Source: Sapria himalayana (Eukaryota > Streptophyta > Magnoliopsida > Malpighiales > Rafflesiaceae). From it: a DNA stretch of 64,000 bases. This document shows, one piece after another, positions 35,471-51,944 of this stretch. Location of the stretch: assembly GCA_029783825.1 (NCBI GenBank), contig JAREIK010016294.1:1-64000 (forward strand), written 5' to 3'. Position 1 is the first letter of the stretch. Each line of letters begins with the position of its first letter. The notes beneath the pieces were generated by a model. It did not search any database. It was not told where the DNA came from and worked only from the letters and a program-made list of their open reading frames with translations. A program made the position numbers and the translations under genes.

Positions 35471-38400
35471 GATAGACAAATAGACAATTGAAAAATAGAT
35501 AGATAGACAAATAGATAGATAGATAAATAGATAGATAGATAGACAGATACACAAATTGACAAATAGATAAATAACCAAATAGACAAATAAAGAGACAAAT
35601 AGATAACAAGATAGACAGATAGTGTGATAGATTCATAGACATATAGATAGTTAGAGAGACAAATAAAAAAATAGATAGATAGATGAACAGATAGACATGT
35701 AGACAGACAGATAGATAGATATTTAGACATATTGAAAGATAGATAGATATACATATAGATAGATAGATAGATTAACACATAATTAGATATACAGATTTAC
35801 AGCTAGAAAGATAGACAAATTGATAGATAAATAGATAGATAAATTGGTTGTTAGATAGATAGTTAAATCAATAGATAGTAAGATAGATAGATAGACTAAT
35901 AGCCTGATAGACAAATAGGCAAAATAAATAGATAGGCATATAGACATTTAGACAGATAGATAGATATAGATTTAGATAGATAGATAGATAGACAGATAGA
36001 TAGATAGAAAGATAAAATAGTAGACAAATATACAAATAGATAGATAGACAAGTAAAAAGATAGATAGATAGATATATAGATAGTATAATAGATAGATTTA
36101 CTGATTGATTGATTTATAGATTGATAGATTGACAGATAGACATATATAGGAAGATATACAATATAGAAAGATAAATTGATAAATAGATAGCTAGATAGAT
36201 AGATAGATAAACAGATAGAAAATTAGATAGATAGAAAGATAGATAATTAGTTAGATAGATAATCAAGTAGATAAATAGATTAATAGATAGATAGTTAGAA
36301 AGATAGATAGAATGATAGTATGATAGAAAGATAGAAAGATGGATAGAGAGATAGATATATAGATAGCTAGATAGATAGATAAACATATATACATATAAAT
36401 AGATAGATAGAAATAAAGATAGATAGATAAATAGATAGACAGATAGAAAGGTAGATAGATCGACAGATAGATAAATAAATTGATGGATAGAAATAAACCA
36501 GATAGATAGGTTAACAGATAGACAAATAATTAAATAGATAGATAGATAGTTAATTACATAGACAGGGATAATAGATAAATAGATAGCTAGATAGATAATT
36601 AGATAGATAGATAGATAGACAAACAGATAGACATATAGGTAGATAGACAGAATTTCATATTGAGAGATAGACAGACAGATAGACAGATAGATATAGATAT
36701 ACAGATAGATAGATTAAGAGATTGACAGATAGATAGATAGAAAGATAGGCAATAGAAAAATACATACATACATACATACATAGATATTTAGTTAGATAGA
36801 TAGATAGAAATATAGAAAGATAGATAGATAGATACACAATTATTCAAATAAACATTTATTGAGATAGATAGATAAACAACTAGACTGAAGAAAGATAGAT
36901 AATTAGAAAAATAGACAGATATAAAGATAGATAAAAATATAGACAAATATACAAATTGACAGATTCACAGATAGATAGGTAGATAGATTGATAGATTGAG
37001 AGATAGATAGTTAGATAGATAGATAGATATATAGATAGAAGATAGATAGACATATAGACAGAAAGACTGATAGACAAATAGACTAATATATAGATAGACA
37101 TATAGATAGATAGACAAATAAACATATAGAAAGAAGATAGATAGATAAATAGATAGATAAATAGATAGATAGATAGACATATAGACAGATAGAAAGTTAA
37201 ATAGACAAATAGGCAGTAGAAAGATAGACAGATAGTCAGTTATATATATATATATATATATAGGTAGAATGGTAGACAAGTAGATAGGTAGATAGATAGA
37301 CACGTAGACAGATTGACAAAATAGAAAGATACATAGATACACAGAATGACAGATAGATAAAACAACAGATAGATAGATAGATAGATGGAAATATAGACAG
37401 ATAGATATATAGATGATAGATAGATAGGCATATCGATAGATATGTAGATAGATAGAATAAAAATATGATATATAGAAAGATAAATAAACATATAGATAGA
37501 TAGATAGATAGAAAAATAGATAGATTGATTGATAGAAAATTGACATATAGAAAGATAGATAGGTAGACATATATATATATATATATATAGAAAGATAGAT
37601 AAACACATTGACATATGGTTAGATATTTAGATTGATAGAAAATAAGATATACAAATTGATATATAGAATGTCAGATAAATAGGTAGATAGATAAATATGG
37701 TGATAGATAAAGAGATAGACAGATAAACAGGCAGACAAATAGATAGATAGATAGATTAATAGATAGATAGATAATTAGATAGATAGACAGATAGATAAAT
37801 AGAAAGATAGACAAATAAATTGACTAGGCAAATTAATAGATATATAGATAGAAATATAGAAAGTTTGATAAATAGATAAATAGATAGATGGATAGGAAAA
37901 TAGACAAATAGATAGATAGATTGATAGACACATATATAGATAGACATATAGACATATATGTAGATAGACAAATAGTCAGATAGATATATAGAAAGATAGA
38001 TAGTTAGACAGATAGATAGCTAGACAGATAGATAGATTGATTGATAAATATATAAATTGATAAATAGATCAACAGATAGACTGATAGAGAGATAAACAGA
38101 TAAATTGTTAGACAGATTGACAGATAGAAAAATAGAAAAATAAATACATAGACAGATAAAAATATAGATAGATTAATATATAGATAGATAGACAAATATA
38201 AAGATATACAGATAGACAAATCAACTAGATAAATAATAGATAGATAGTAAAATAGACATATAGATAGATAGATAAAAAGATATATAGACATTTAGATAGT
38301 TGCACATATTAACAGATTGACAGATAGATAGATAGATTTATACACATATAGACAGATAAACAAATAGACAGATAGACAGATAGTTAGATATATAGATAGA

Positions 38401-39040
38401 TAGATAGACAGATAGACTGATAGGTAAATAGACAGATACAAAAATAGATAAATAGATAGATAGACAAATAAATAGATAATTGATAGACAAATAGATATAT
38501 AGATAGATAGATATACAGAGACATAGATAGATAGACAGACAATAGAAAGAAAGACATTTAGATAGATTAATAAATAGATTGTTAGATAGATTGATATGCA
38601 GTCAGATATACAGATTGACAGATAGAAAGATAAAGAAATTGAATGATAGAAATATAAATAGGTAGAGAGAGATAGATAGATAGACAGATTGATTGGTTGA
38701 TATAAAGATAAATAGATATAAAAATAGATAGATATACTAGAATGATAGAATGATATATAGATAAATAGATAAACATATAGACATATAGAAAGATCGATCG
38801 ATAGATAGATTGATATATAGATAGGCAGATAAACATATAGACAAATAAAAAAGAGAGATAGATAAATAGATAGGTAAATAAATAGTCAGATATATAGATA
38901 TTTAGTTAAACATATAGATAGATAGATAGATATATAGATTGAAAATTTGAAAGACAAACAAATTTATAAATAGATATATAAATAAATAAGAAGATATATA
39001 GACAGATAGATAGATAGACAGGCAGACAGACAAGTAGATA

Positions 39041-39072
<32 letters not shown>

Positions 39073-40980
39073 TAAATAGATAGATAGAATGATAGAAAGA
39101 TACATAGATAGATAGACAAACAAATAGATTGATATATAAAAAGATAGTTAGATAGATAGATCGATAGATAGATAGATAAACATATAAATAGATAGACATG
39201 TAGATAGATAGTCATAATAATAGATAGACATATATATAGATGGACACATAGAGTGTTAGATATATAGATAGTTTAACACATAGATAGATAGATAGACTGA
39301 TTGACAAAAAGATAGATAGATAGTTAATAAAATAGATAGATAATATATAGACATATAGAAGATAGACAGATAAATAGATATACAAATAGATACATAAAAA
39401 GTTAGATAGATATATAGACATATAGATAGATACATAGATAGAAAGATACATAGTTAGATAGATATGTAGTGAAATAGATAATCAGATAGATAGATAGATA
39501 GATAGATTGACAGATAGATAGATAGAAAAACAGATAGATAAATAAAAGATTTATAAATTGACAGATATAAATATAGATAGATAGATAGTTAGATTGATTG
39601 ACAGAAAAAAATATAGACATATAGATAGACAAATAGAAACATTGAAAGATAGATAGATAATTAGAAAGATAGTAAGATAGAAGGTAGATAAATAGATCGA
39701 TAGATTAACAGATAGATAGATAGACATATAGACAGACAGATATATATATATATATATACTGATATATAGAGAGATATGCATATAGATAGATAGAAAGATA
39801 TACATATAGATAGATATATAGACGGATAGAAAGATAAATAAATAGACATATAGATAGATAGAAAGCTATACATATAAACAGATAGACAAATATATAGATA
39901 GATAGATTGATAAATAGATAGATGGATAGTTAAACAAATTGATAGATAGTTAGGTAGATTGATTGACATATAGAAAGATAGCCAAATGATAAATAAATAA
40001 GTTGATAGATAGACAGCTAAACAGAAAAATAGAAAGAAATATAGATAGAAAGATATAAAGATAGAAAGATTGATTGATTGATTGATAGATAGACTAATAT
40101 ATAGATAGATACATAGATAAAAAGATTGGTGTATAGTTAGATGGATAGACATATAAACAAATATATAGATAGACATATAGATAGACATATAGATAGACAT
40201 ATAGATAGATAGACATATAGACAAAAAGACATGTAGTCTATTAGACAAATAGACAATTTTATAGATAGATAGATTGATTGATAGGTTGACCGATAGATAG
40301 ATAAACAAATAAAAAATTAGACAAATATAATGATAGATAGAATGATAGATAGATAGAAAAATAGATACAAAGATAGTTAGACTGAATAGATAAACATATA
40401 GATAGATAGATACATAGTTAGTTAGATAGACAAATAAATAGATAGAAAGTTAGATAGACATATAGATAAATAGATTGGTAGATATATAAATAGATAAGTA
40501 GATAGATAGAAAGATAGAGAGATACATAGATTGACAAATTGACACATTGAATGATAGCCAAATAGATAAATTGACAAATAGAGAGATAGAAAAAAGTATA
40601 GATAGATATATGTAGAAAGAAATATAGATAAAAATTTAGACAAATAGATAGATAAATAGAAAATAGACAAAAAGCAAGATAAATAGATAGATAAAAGTTA
40701 GATAGACAGATAGATAAACATGATTGATAGATAGAAAAATAGATAGACAAATAGAAAGATAGAAAATAAATAATAGAAATTTATATGTATAGACAATTAG
40801 ATATATATCTATATAGATAGTTATATAGGTAGATAGGTAGACAGGTAGATAGGTAAATAAGTAGACACTAGTATAGACATGAAGACAAGAAGACAGGTAG
40901 ACAGGTAGATTGGTAGATAGGTAGACCGGTAGATAGGTAGACCACTAGACAGATAGATAAATATATAGATAGAGATATAC

Positions 40981-41025
<45 letters not shown>

Positions 41026-42560
41026 AAGAAAGAAAGATAGATAGATAATTGGATAGATTGATAAATAGATAGATAGATAGATAAATGTATAGAAAGATAG
41101 ATAGATAGACATATAGATAGATTGATATATTGAAACATAGGAAAGTAGATAGATATATAAAATATAGAGTCACGAATCAAATAATAGAATGATACATATT
41201 TAAATATAGAAAAATAAATATATAGATAGATAGATAAATAGATAGACAGATAAATATCTATATAGAATATTGATAAATAGATAGACAGATAGATAGATAC
41301 ACAGATAGCAGATAGAAAGATAATCAGATAGACATATTTTAGAATAGATAGATAGTCAAATAGATAGATCCATAAATAAATAGACAAATAGATATATATA
41401 CATATAGATAGAAAATATATAGATTGATAGATAGAAAGATAGATAGATATAGAGGTAGAAAGAAAGATAGATAAATATATATACATATATACATATATAC
41501 AAATATATAAATATACATATAGACAGATTAACTAATAGATAGATAGACAAAAGACAGATAGAAAAATAGACAAATATACTAATAGATAGATAGATATATA
41601 GTTAGATACACAGAAGATAGATAGATAAAACTACAAATAAACTAATAGAAAATTAGATAGATAGATAGATAGACAGTTAGATAGATAGATTTATAGATAT
41701 ATAGATAAAAGATAGATAAATTTATAGATTGACAAATAGACTAATAGATAGATATATTTAATAAATAAATATATAGATATTTAGAGAGATAGATTTATCG
41801 ACAGATATATAGATAGATAGATAGATAGTTAATTACATAGATAAGGAGATATATAGATAGGTAGACAAGTAAAGAGGTAGAGAGATATATAAATAGATTT
41901 TAAAATAGTTATAAAGGTAGATTGACAAATAGAAAGATAGACAAATTGATATATAGATAGACAGATAAATATGTAGATATATAGATAGACAAGCATACAG
42001 ATAGGTAGACACACAAGTAGATAGATAGATAGGTATACAAATAGATAGATGGATAGATAGATTGAGAGATAGATAGATAGGTAGATAGATATATAGATAC
42101 ATAATAGATAGATAGATAGATAGGCAAATAGACAGTTAGACAGATAGAAATATACATAGATTTATAGAATAACAGATAGACGGGTAAATAGATAGACAAA
42201 TAGATAGATATACAGATATAAATATAGAGAAATAGCTATAGAAAAAAATTTACAAATGGACACATAGACATATAGACTTATAGAAAGATAGACATATAGA
42301 TTGATAGATACATAAATAGATAGATAGATTAATAGACAGATAGATAGTTGGACATATCATTAGTTAGACTTATTCACAGCTTGATAGATTGACATATAGA
42401 AAGATTGGCAGATTGAGTTATACATAGATAAATAGATATACAAATATACATATAGACATATACATAGAATGATAAATAGACAGATAGATAGATAGCTATA
42501 TAGATAGATAGATAAATGATAGATAGATAGATAGATAAATTGACTAATAGACAGACATTC

Positions 42561-42610
<50 letters not shown>

Positions 42611-45600
42611 GCAGATATCATATAGATTTATAGACTGATATATAGATATACAAATAGATAGATAAACAATAAGAAAATAGATAGGTAGATATGTAGACAC
42701 GTAGGTAGGGTGAGAGGTTGAAAAGTAAAAAGGTAGATAGGTATACATGTACAGAGATAGACAGATATAGATTTAGATATATAGATAGATAAATAGTTAG
42801 ATAAACAAATAGATAGATTGATAGATATACACATATATAAATAGAAAGATAGATAAATAGACATATAGATGGATAGATATATAGATATATAAGTTGATAG
42901 ATAGATTGATTGATAGCTAGAATTATAGAATTATAGATAGATAGAAAGATATATAGATAGATAGATAGATAAAAAATAGCCATTTAGACAGAAATATATA
43001 TTGATAGACATACATATAGATAGATAGATAGATATAAAGATAGATAGATCGAGAAACTGATTTATAGATAGTCAGTTAGTGAGATAGATAGATAGAAAGT
43101 TAGACAAATTAATATATATACATATATATAAAGGTAGATATATAGATAGATAGATAGGCAATTAGATACATAGATACATAGATAATAGACAATTAGATAA
43201 ATAGATAGATATATACTTAGATACATAGATAGATATATAGATAGACTAATTAACAATTAGATAGATAAAAAGATAGATTGATTGATAGATAGACAGATAG
43301 TTAGATTGATAGATAGATAGACAAATAGATAGATAGACATATATATATCTAGACAAATAGATACATAGTCAAATTAACAAATAGACACATAGACTGTTAG
43401 ATAGTTAGATAAATAGACAGAAAAGATAGATAGATAAATAGAAAATATATATATTTATAGTCAAATATATATATATAGAAAGATTAATAATTTGACAGAT
43501 TGACAGAAAGAAAAATAGATAGAAAGATTAATAGACATATAGATAGAGAGATAGATAGACAAATTTATAGATAGATAAATATATAGATAGATTGATAGAC
43601 TGATAGGTAGATAGACATAAAGATAAAATGACATATAGATTGATAGATTGATTGATAGATATACACAAAGACAAATATACTGATAGACAAATAGACGGAT
43701 TAATAGGTAGACAGATACACAAAAAGTAAGATAAAAAATAGATAAATTGATAAATATATAAATATAGATAAATAGTTATACAGATAGATAGATAGATAAT
43801 TAGATCGATAGATAGATATAAATATGTATAAACATTTAAATAGTTAGATAGATATAATGATAGATTGAAATAAAACTAGAAAGAAATATACATAGAATTA
43901 TAGAATGATAGACAAATATATAGTTAAACATATAGATAGATAGAGAGATAGATAGATAGATAGACAAATATAAAGTTAGATAGAAACATAGATAGATAAA
44001 TACATAGTAAGATAGATAGACAGATACAAAGATAGTTAGATAGACAGAGAGGTAGAAAGACATATAGATAGATAGATAGATAAGAAAGTATATAGATAAA
44101 TAAATAGATAGATAGATAAATAAAATTATAAAATGATAGACATATAGATATATAAACTTATAGATAGATAGACATATATAAAGATATATAGATAGATAGA
44201 TAATAAGATAGACACATTGATAGATAGACATATAGAAAGATATATAGATAGATAGATAATAAGATAGACACAAAGACAAATAGACAAATAGACAAATAGG
44301 CAGATAGATAATGGATAGAAAAACAAATTGACAGATAGTTAGATAGATATATTTATTAGAAAAAAGATATACAAATTGATATATAGATAGAAAGATAAAT
44401 AAGAAGATAGATAGTCAAACAAACTGTCAAATAGATAGATATATAAATAGAATGGTAGAAAGATTGATAGATATATAACTAGATAGATAGATAGATAGAT
44501 TGAATGATTGAAAGATAGGTAGATAGATAGTTAGAAGTTATACATATAGACAAATATATAGATAGATATATAGACAGATAGATAGATACATAGTTAGACA
44601 TATATATAGATATTCATATAGACACCTAGACAGTTAGACAGACATATAGATAGATAAATAGATAGGTACGCTTATAGACATATAGATATATAGATAAACA
44701 AATAGATGAATAAATAGATAGATAGATATGCATATAAACAAATAGATAGATAGATAGACAGATTAATTGATAGATAGATAGATAGACACATAGATAGATA
44801 GATACATAGATAGTTAGAAAGATAGATATATAAATAGTTCAATAAATACATATATAGATAGATAGACAAATCTACATATTAGTAGATAGATACATAAATA
44901 AATATATAGACAAATAGATAGATAGATAAATAGATAAATTGACAGATAATAAATAGATAGATAGAAAGATAAACATATTGATATACATATTGATAGATAA
45001 ATAGAGATAATTCTAGAAAGATGTATAGATAGATAGGTAGATAGATATGTAGATATAAATACATATAGATATATAGATATATAGATAGATTGATAGATAG
45101 ATTGATAGAAAGACATATAAAAAGATAGATAGTTTGATAGATAGATAGATATAAAGATATATAGTTAGTCATATAGATAGACAGATAGATATATAGATAG
45201 ATAGATCAAAAGATAGACAAATGGACACATTCTTAGATAAATAGATAGATAGATCGATAGATAAATAAATAGATAGATATATAGATAAATAGACATATAA
45301 GCAAATAGACAGATAGATAGATAAAAAGATATGTAGATAGATAGATAGATAGAATGATAGATAGATATATTGATAGTCAAATAGATTGACTCACAAATAG
45401 AAAGATAGAAAAATTGATAGATAGATAGAAAAATAGGTAGATAGATACCTAGATAGATAGATAGATATATTGATAGATATACAGATAGATATTTAGATAT
45501 ATAAATAGATAGACAGATGAATTATAGAATGATAGATAAATAGATAAATAAACATATAGGCTAATAGAAAGTTTGATAGATAGATAGATAGACATATAAC

Positions 45601-46506
45601 ATATAAATAGACAGATAGATCAATAGATTTATATAAGTTAGATAAAGAGATTAACATATAGAAAATATACAAATGGTAGATTGATAGACAGATAGATAGG
45701 TAGACATGTAAAAAAATAGATTGTCATATAAATAGAAAAATAGATAGATTGAATGATGATCGATAGATAGATAAATAAATAGATAGGTAGATAGAAAAAT
45801 AAATAGATATATAGTTAGACAGATAGAAAAATAGATAGATAAATAAATAGATCGATAGATAGAAAGATGGATAGATAGTTAGATAGACTGAATGATAGTG
45901 GATTTACAAATAGTTATATATATATATATATATATAGATTCAAAGATAGAAATAGATAAATAGATAGATAAATTGGTAGACAAATAGACAATTAGATAGA
46001 TAGACAGATACATTATTAGACATTTTAATAGATTTATAGATAAGCAAATAGAAATATATACAAATAGATAGATGGCCTAATAAATTGATAGACAAATAGA
46101 TACATAGACAAAATTAAAGATAGAAAGATATACAAATTGATATATAGATAGATAGATATATAGGTAAATAGACATATTGATAGATTGCTAGATACATAAA
46201 TAGATTATAGATATATTGATAGATAGATAGATACAGAGATAGAAAAAGAGATAGATAGAGATTTTGACATATGAAAGAGAGAAAGATAGTTACATAGATA
46301 GATCGACAGATAGATAGATAAATAGATAGTTTTACAAATAGTCAGATAGACAAATTGATAGATAGAAAGATAGAGAAATTGATACATAGATAGACAGATA
46401 AATAAGTAGACACAGACAGAAGATAGAGAGATTAAATGTTTGATAGATAAAGAGATACATAATTATATAGATAGATATATAGATAGGTAGAATAGTAGAT
46501 AGGTAG
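35471..46506 (+). repeat. GATA tetranucleotide array (11.0 kb)
   Basis: The same degenerate GATA array resumes after the hAT element in the same polarity. A few (CATA)n, (GA)n and (AT)n blocks occur (36764-36780, 39036-39071, 40996-41020, 42565-42604, 45917-45936). A 46-bp segment at 44171-44216 is repeated at 44227-44272. No gene is visible. Confidence 0.97.
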
Positions 46507-46826
46507 TGTTGGGTAATTTTATTTCGATGTTTGTGATTTAGAAGAAGAGAATAACAAAGAACAACCAATGATATATCAACAACCAAAATCCAAGCACGAC
46601 AGAATCAAAAACAAAATACAAACCACAACAGAAATGCAAGATATAATGTGGTTCACTAGTAATTCAACACAACTAGCAACATCCACTAGAAAAATGCTCG
46701 TGTATTTACAGATTATAACCAAAATAAAAGTCTAGAACATCTTATAGTTTATGTGCAAAAAACATGCATGATAAACAGATACATTTTGGTTATACAAAAA
46801 TGATAAGCAAAACAAATTTATATACA
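46507..46826. mobile_element. Short non-GATA insertion, LTR/retroelement-like
   Basis: A sharply bounded ~320-bp stretch starts TGTTGGGTAATTTT and ends near 'tatatacA'. It contains 'aagaacaaccaatg', a run of CAA/ACA-rich sequence, and 'atgtggttcactagt' followed by 'actagcaacatccac'. This resembles the 'acgtggttca...tacatccac' region seen in many plant copia-type LTR/leader sequences. No 5-bp target duplication is visible and no coding part is present, so a solo-LTR or fragment is only a suggestion. Confidence 0.4.
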
Positions 46827-49800
46827 AATGGAAGATAGAAAGATAGGTATATAGGTATATAGATTAATCTGTATTTTAGTAGGTTGGTAGATAATAGATT
46901 GATAGATTTATATACAGATAACTAGATAAAAATAGAAAAAAAGATTGATAACATATAGAGTATAGATATAGAGATTTATAGATAGTTAGATAGACAGATT
47001 GACAGATATAAAGATAGATAAATTGATAAATAGATAGGAAGATAAATAGGTAGAGATATATATATATATATATATATATAGATTATTAGACATATAAATA
47101 GATAGACAGATCAAGAGATAGTACAAATAGATAAATAGATAGATGCACTGATAGGCACATAGACTAATAGATAGATAGATAAATAGACAGACAGATAGAC
47201 AATAGATTGATTGATAGATAAATAGATAGACAGATGGATAGATAGATAGATATTCAAATTGACATATAAATAGATAGATAAATAGGTTGACAGATAGATA
47301 GATAAATAGATAGATATATATATATATATATAGAAATTGATTGATAGACAGATAGAAAAATAGAAAGATAGTTACATAGACAAATAGATACATAGAGAGA
47401 TAGACAGATTGATAGATATAAAGATAAAGAAAATGATAGATAGATAGACATATAAATAAGTAGACAGATAGAGATACTGACAAGCTCATAGGTACATATA
47501 TATATATATTTAGATATATAGATAGACAAATACATAGATAGATATATTTTGATAGATAGATACATAGATAGATCAAAAAATAATTAGTTAGAGAGATCGA
47601 TCAAAAGATAATTAGATACATAGATAAATAGGTATATCAGTAGAATGGTAGAGAGGTATATTCGAAGATTCGTGAATAGGTTGATATTTTGATAGGTTTT
47701 TGGTAGGTATGTAGATAGTTACATAGAAAGATTGATAGACTGATAGATTGATAGACTGTTAGATAGATTGACAAAAAGATAGTGAGATGGATATTACAGA
47801 TAGATGGATATATAAATATATAGATATATAGATAGATAGACAGAAAGAGAGTTAATCAAATAAATAGATAGTTAGAAATATAGACAGACAGATAGATAGA
47901 TAAATAGAGATATAGACAGATAGACAGACATACAAACAGATAGATAGATAGATAGACAAATAGATAGATATAAATAAAGATAGATAGATAGATTGATAGA
48001 TAGACACATAGATTGTTAGATATATAGATAATTTGACAAATAGATAGATAGACTGATTAATAGGTAGACAGATAGATAGATAAACAAATAGATGAATATA
48101 CAGATAAATAGATAGATAGATAGATACACAAATAGATAGATATATAGACATTCATATAAATGGATAAATAAATAGATATTTAGATAGAAAGACAGATAGG
48201 CAGATAGACACATAGATAAAAAACATATAGATAGATATATAGATAGACAAATAGATATACAAATAGATAGATCAACAAATAGAAAAGAGATAGATAGATA
48301 GACAAACATATAGAAAAATATATTGATACATAGATACATAGATAGATAGACAGATAGACAAATACATAGATAGACAAATAGACAGATAAACAAATAAACA
48401 TATAGATTAATAGAAAGAAATATAAATAGATAGATTGAAAGAAAAACAAATAGATAGATATATAGATAGATAGATAGATGGATAGACAGACTATTAGATA
48501 GAAAGATAGATAGATTGACAGATAGATAGATAGATAAACAAATAGACATTTTGATAGATAGATTGATTTATTAATAGACAGATATATAGAAAGACAGACA
48601 GATAGATAGATAGAAAAATAGATAGGAAAGATAGATATAATTTAGATAGATAGATATATATATATATACACACACACACACAAAATACTTAGACAGATAG
48701 ACAAATATAAAATAAACAAATATATATATAGAATGATAGACAATAGATATAATTATAGATAGAAAGATAGAAAAAATGAATAAATAGATTGATTAATTAT
48801 AGGCACATAGGTATATAAGTAGATAGGTAGTTAGAAAGTTAAAAATATCGAAAGATAGGTAGATAGGCTAATAGATAGATAGACATATAAATAGATAGAT
48901 AGACTGATAGGCAAATTGATACATAGACAGTTAGACATATAGACAGATAGGCAGATAGATAAATAGGTAGATAGAAATATATAAGATAAAAATATAGGCA
49001 GATCAAAAAATAAACATATAGATAGAAATACAAATAGAGAGATAGATAGAAAGATAGTTTGATATATAGATAGATAGATTGACAAATTGACTAATAAAAA
49101 GATTGACAAATTAATACATAGATAGATAGTTAAATAATTATACAGATATATAGATTGATGGATAGTAAGATTAATTCAGAGATAGAATGATATATAGATA
49201 GATATATATATATCGATAGATAGATAGACAAATAAATAATTAGACAGCTTTATAATTATACAAGTAGATAGATAGATAGACAGATATATAAATAGACAAA
49301 TAGAAATATAGAAAGATAAATTAGATAGATAAGAAAAAAGATAGCAATCTATATAGACATATATATATATAGTTAGATAGTTAGATAGATAAACAAATAA
49401 ATAGATTAAAAGATAAATAGATAAACATATAGATAGATAGACTGATAGTTATACGCATAGTTAGATAAACTGATAGATAGACAAAAAATATTCAAAAAGA
49501 TATATAGATTGATAAATAAATAAATTGACAGACAAACAGATAGATAGATAGATAGATAGATAGATTGATTGATATACATATAGATAAATAAATAAACATA
49601 TTGATAGAAAGACATATATATTGATAGAAAGATAGATACTTAGATAGATAGATAGATAGACACACAATTAGATAAATAGATAGATAGATGGACAAATAAA
49701 TAGTTAGATAGATAGACAGATAGATATATAAATCAATAGATAGATATACATACATACAGATAGAAAATAGATAGATAGATAGATAGATTGATAGATAGAT

Positions 49801-51935
49801 AGATTGACAAATAGACAGATAAATATACACATAGAAGGATATACAGATAGAAAGATAGATAAATAGAGAGATATATAAATTGACAGACAGACAAATGGAT
49901 AGATAGATAGATATAGAGAGAGATAGATAGATAGATAAATTGACAAATAGACCGATTGTCAAATTGATAGAAAGACAGATAGATAGCTAGACAGATAGAT
50001 TGATAGATAGATAGATTAATTGATTAATAAATTGATATACATATAGATAGATAGATAGATCAAAAAAAGATTGATAGATATTTAGATAGAGAGAAAATAG
50101 ATAGACAAATAGATCAATAGATAGATAGATAGCCATATAGACATATAAACAAATTTATATTTTGATAAATAAATAGATATGCAAGTAGATAGGTAGAAAG
50201 GTAACCATCTAGATGGGTAGATAGATAGAAATATAGCTAGATAAATAGATAGATAGATAGATAGACATATACATAGATCGAAGATAAAGAGATAGAAAAA
50301 AAAGATCGACAGATTGATAGTTAGATATTTAGATAAACAATTAGTCAGATAGAGAGATAGATAGATAAATAGATAGATATAAAGATAGTGTGATTGACAT
50401 ATATATAGATAGACAGCTAGACAAATAGACAAATAGACAAATAGACAAATAGAAAAACAAATAGATAGATAGATAGACATATTGATAGATATATAGATAG
50501 ATTGATAATCAAATATATAGGTAGACACATAGAAAGATAGATAGATAGACAAAAAGACAATTAGATATATAGACAGATAAATAGATAGGCAGATATACAT
50601 ATACATTGATATGAAGATAAACACATATATAGATAGAAATATAGACAGATAGATAGAAAGTTAGATAGTCATCGAGATAGGCAGACATATTGATAGATAG
50701 ATAGGTAGATAGATAGGCAAATAGATAAATAGACAGGCATATACATAAACATCTAGAAAAATAATTAGACTAATAGACATATAGATATATAGATATATAA
50801 ACAAATTGACAAATAGACAGATAAATACATAGATAGATAGAAATATAGAAAGTTAGATAAAAAGACATTTAGACAAATAGATTGAAAGACAAATAAGCAG
50901 ATAGTAAAATAGATAGAAAGACATATAAATAGATATAACGATAGAAAAATAGGCAGATAGAAAAATAGTCAGATAGACATATAGATAGATAGAAAGATAG
51001 ATAGATAGCTATGTTGATATATAGAAAGATAGAACGATAGAATGATAAACTGATAGATAGATAAACATATTGACAAATAGAAATATAGAAAGAAAGAGGT
51101 ATAGACAGATAAATAAATACACAGATAGACAAATCTATAGATAGACAAATAGAAAAAAAATAAAGATAAGCATATAGACAAATAGTCAGATAGAAAGAAA
51201 GAAAGAAAGAAAGATATATAGAAAGATAGATAGATATAAAGATAGAAAGATAAACATACAGATAGATAGATATATAGATAGATAGAAAATAGACAAATAG
51301 ATAGATAGACACACACACACACACACATATATATATTGATATCTAGATAGATGGATAGACATATATACAGATAGATATATAGATAGTAGATAAAAAGATA
51401 GATAGAGAAATAGATAGATAGACAAATAGATAGATAGATAGATAGACAAATAGATAGATAAATGGACAAATGGATAGATAGATAGGCAGAAACACACATA
51501 GCCAGATAGACATATAGACAAATAGACATAAAGATAAATAAATAGATAAATAGAAAGAAAGAAATATAGATAGATAGATAGATAGACACGTAGATAGGTA
51601 GATATAATGGCAGATAGAATGATAGACAGATAGATCAATAGACGGATTGACAAATAGACTAATAGACACACAGACAAATAGATAGATAGATAGATAATAT
51701 ACAGATAGATAGAAAGACATATAGATAGATAGATAAATAAATAGATAGATAGAAGATAAGTAGATAGGTAAATATTTAGATTAGTAGATAGGCAGAGAGG
51801 CATATTGGAAAATAGGTAGATAGGAATATAAACAGATAGACTGACAAATAGATAGATAGACTGATAGATCGATAGATAAATAGACATTTAGATAAATAGA
51901 TAGATAGAAATATATACAAATAGATTAGTAGATAG
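46827..51935 (+). repeat. GATA tetranucleotide array (5.1 kb)
   Basis: Continues in GATA polarity; the first 150 bases are more diverged. Includes (AT)n at about 47057 and 47318, (AC)n at 48668-48684 and 51310-51326. It ends at 'tagataggcttaatgcaaatgcag', where it meets the palindromic array. Confidence 0.96.
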
Positions 51936-51944
51936 GCTTAATGC

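Noticed and set aside
26843..51887. Several dozen minus-strand open frames of 60-233 codons
   Set aside because: Same (TCTA)n artefact. They overlap one another in all three frames and end only where array variants create stops.
26477..51935. CRISPR-like array (regular short repeats with variable parts)
   Set aside because: The repeat is a 4-bp microsatellite with random variants and no fixed repeat-spacer spacing; the context is a plant genome.
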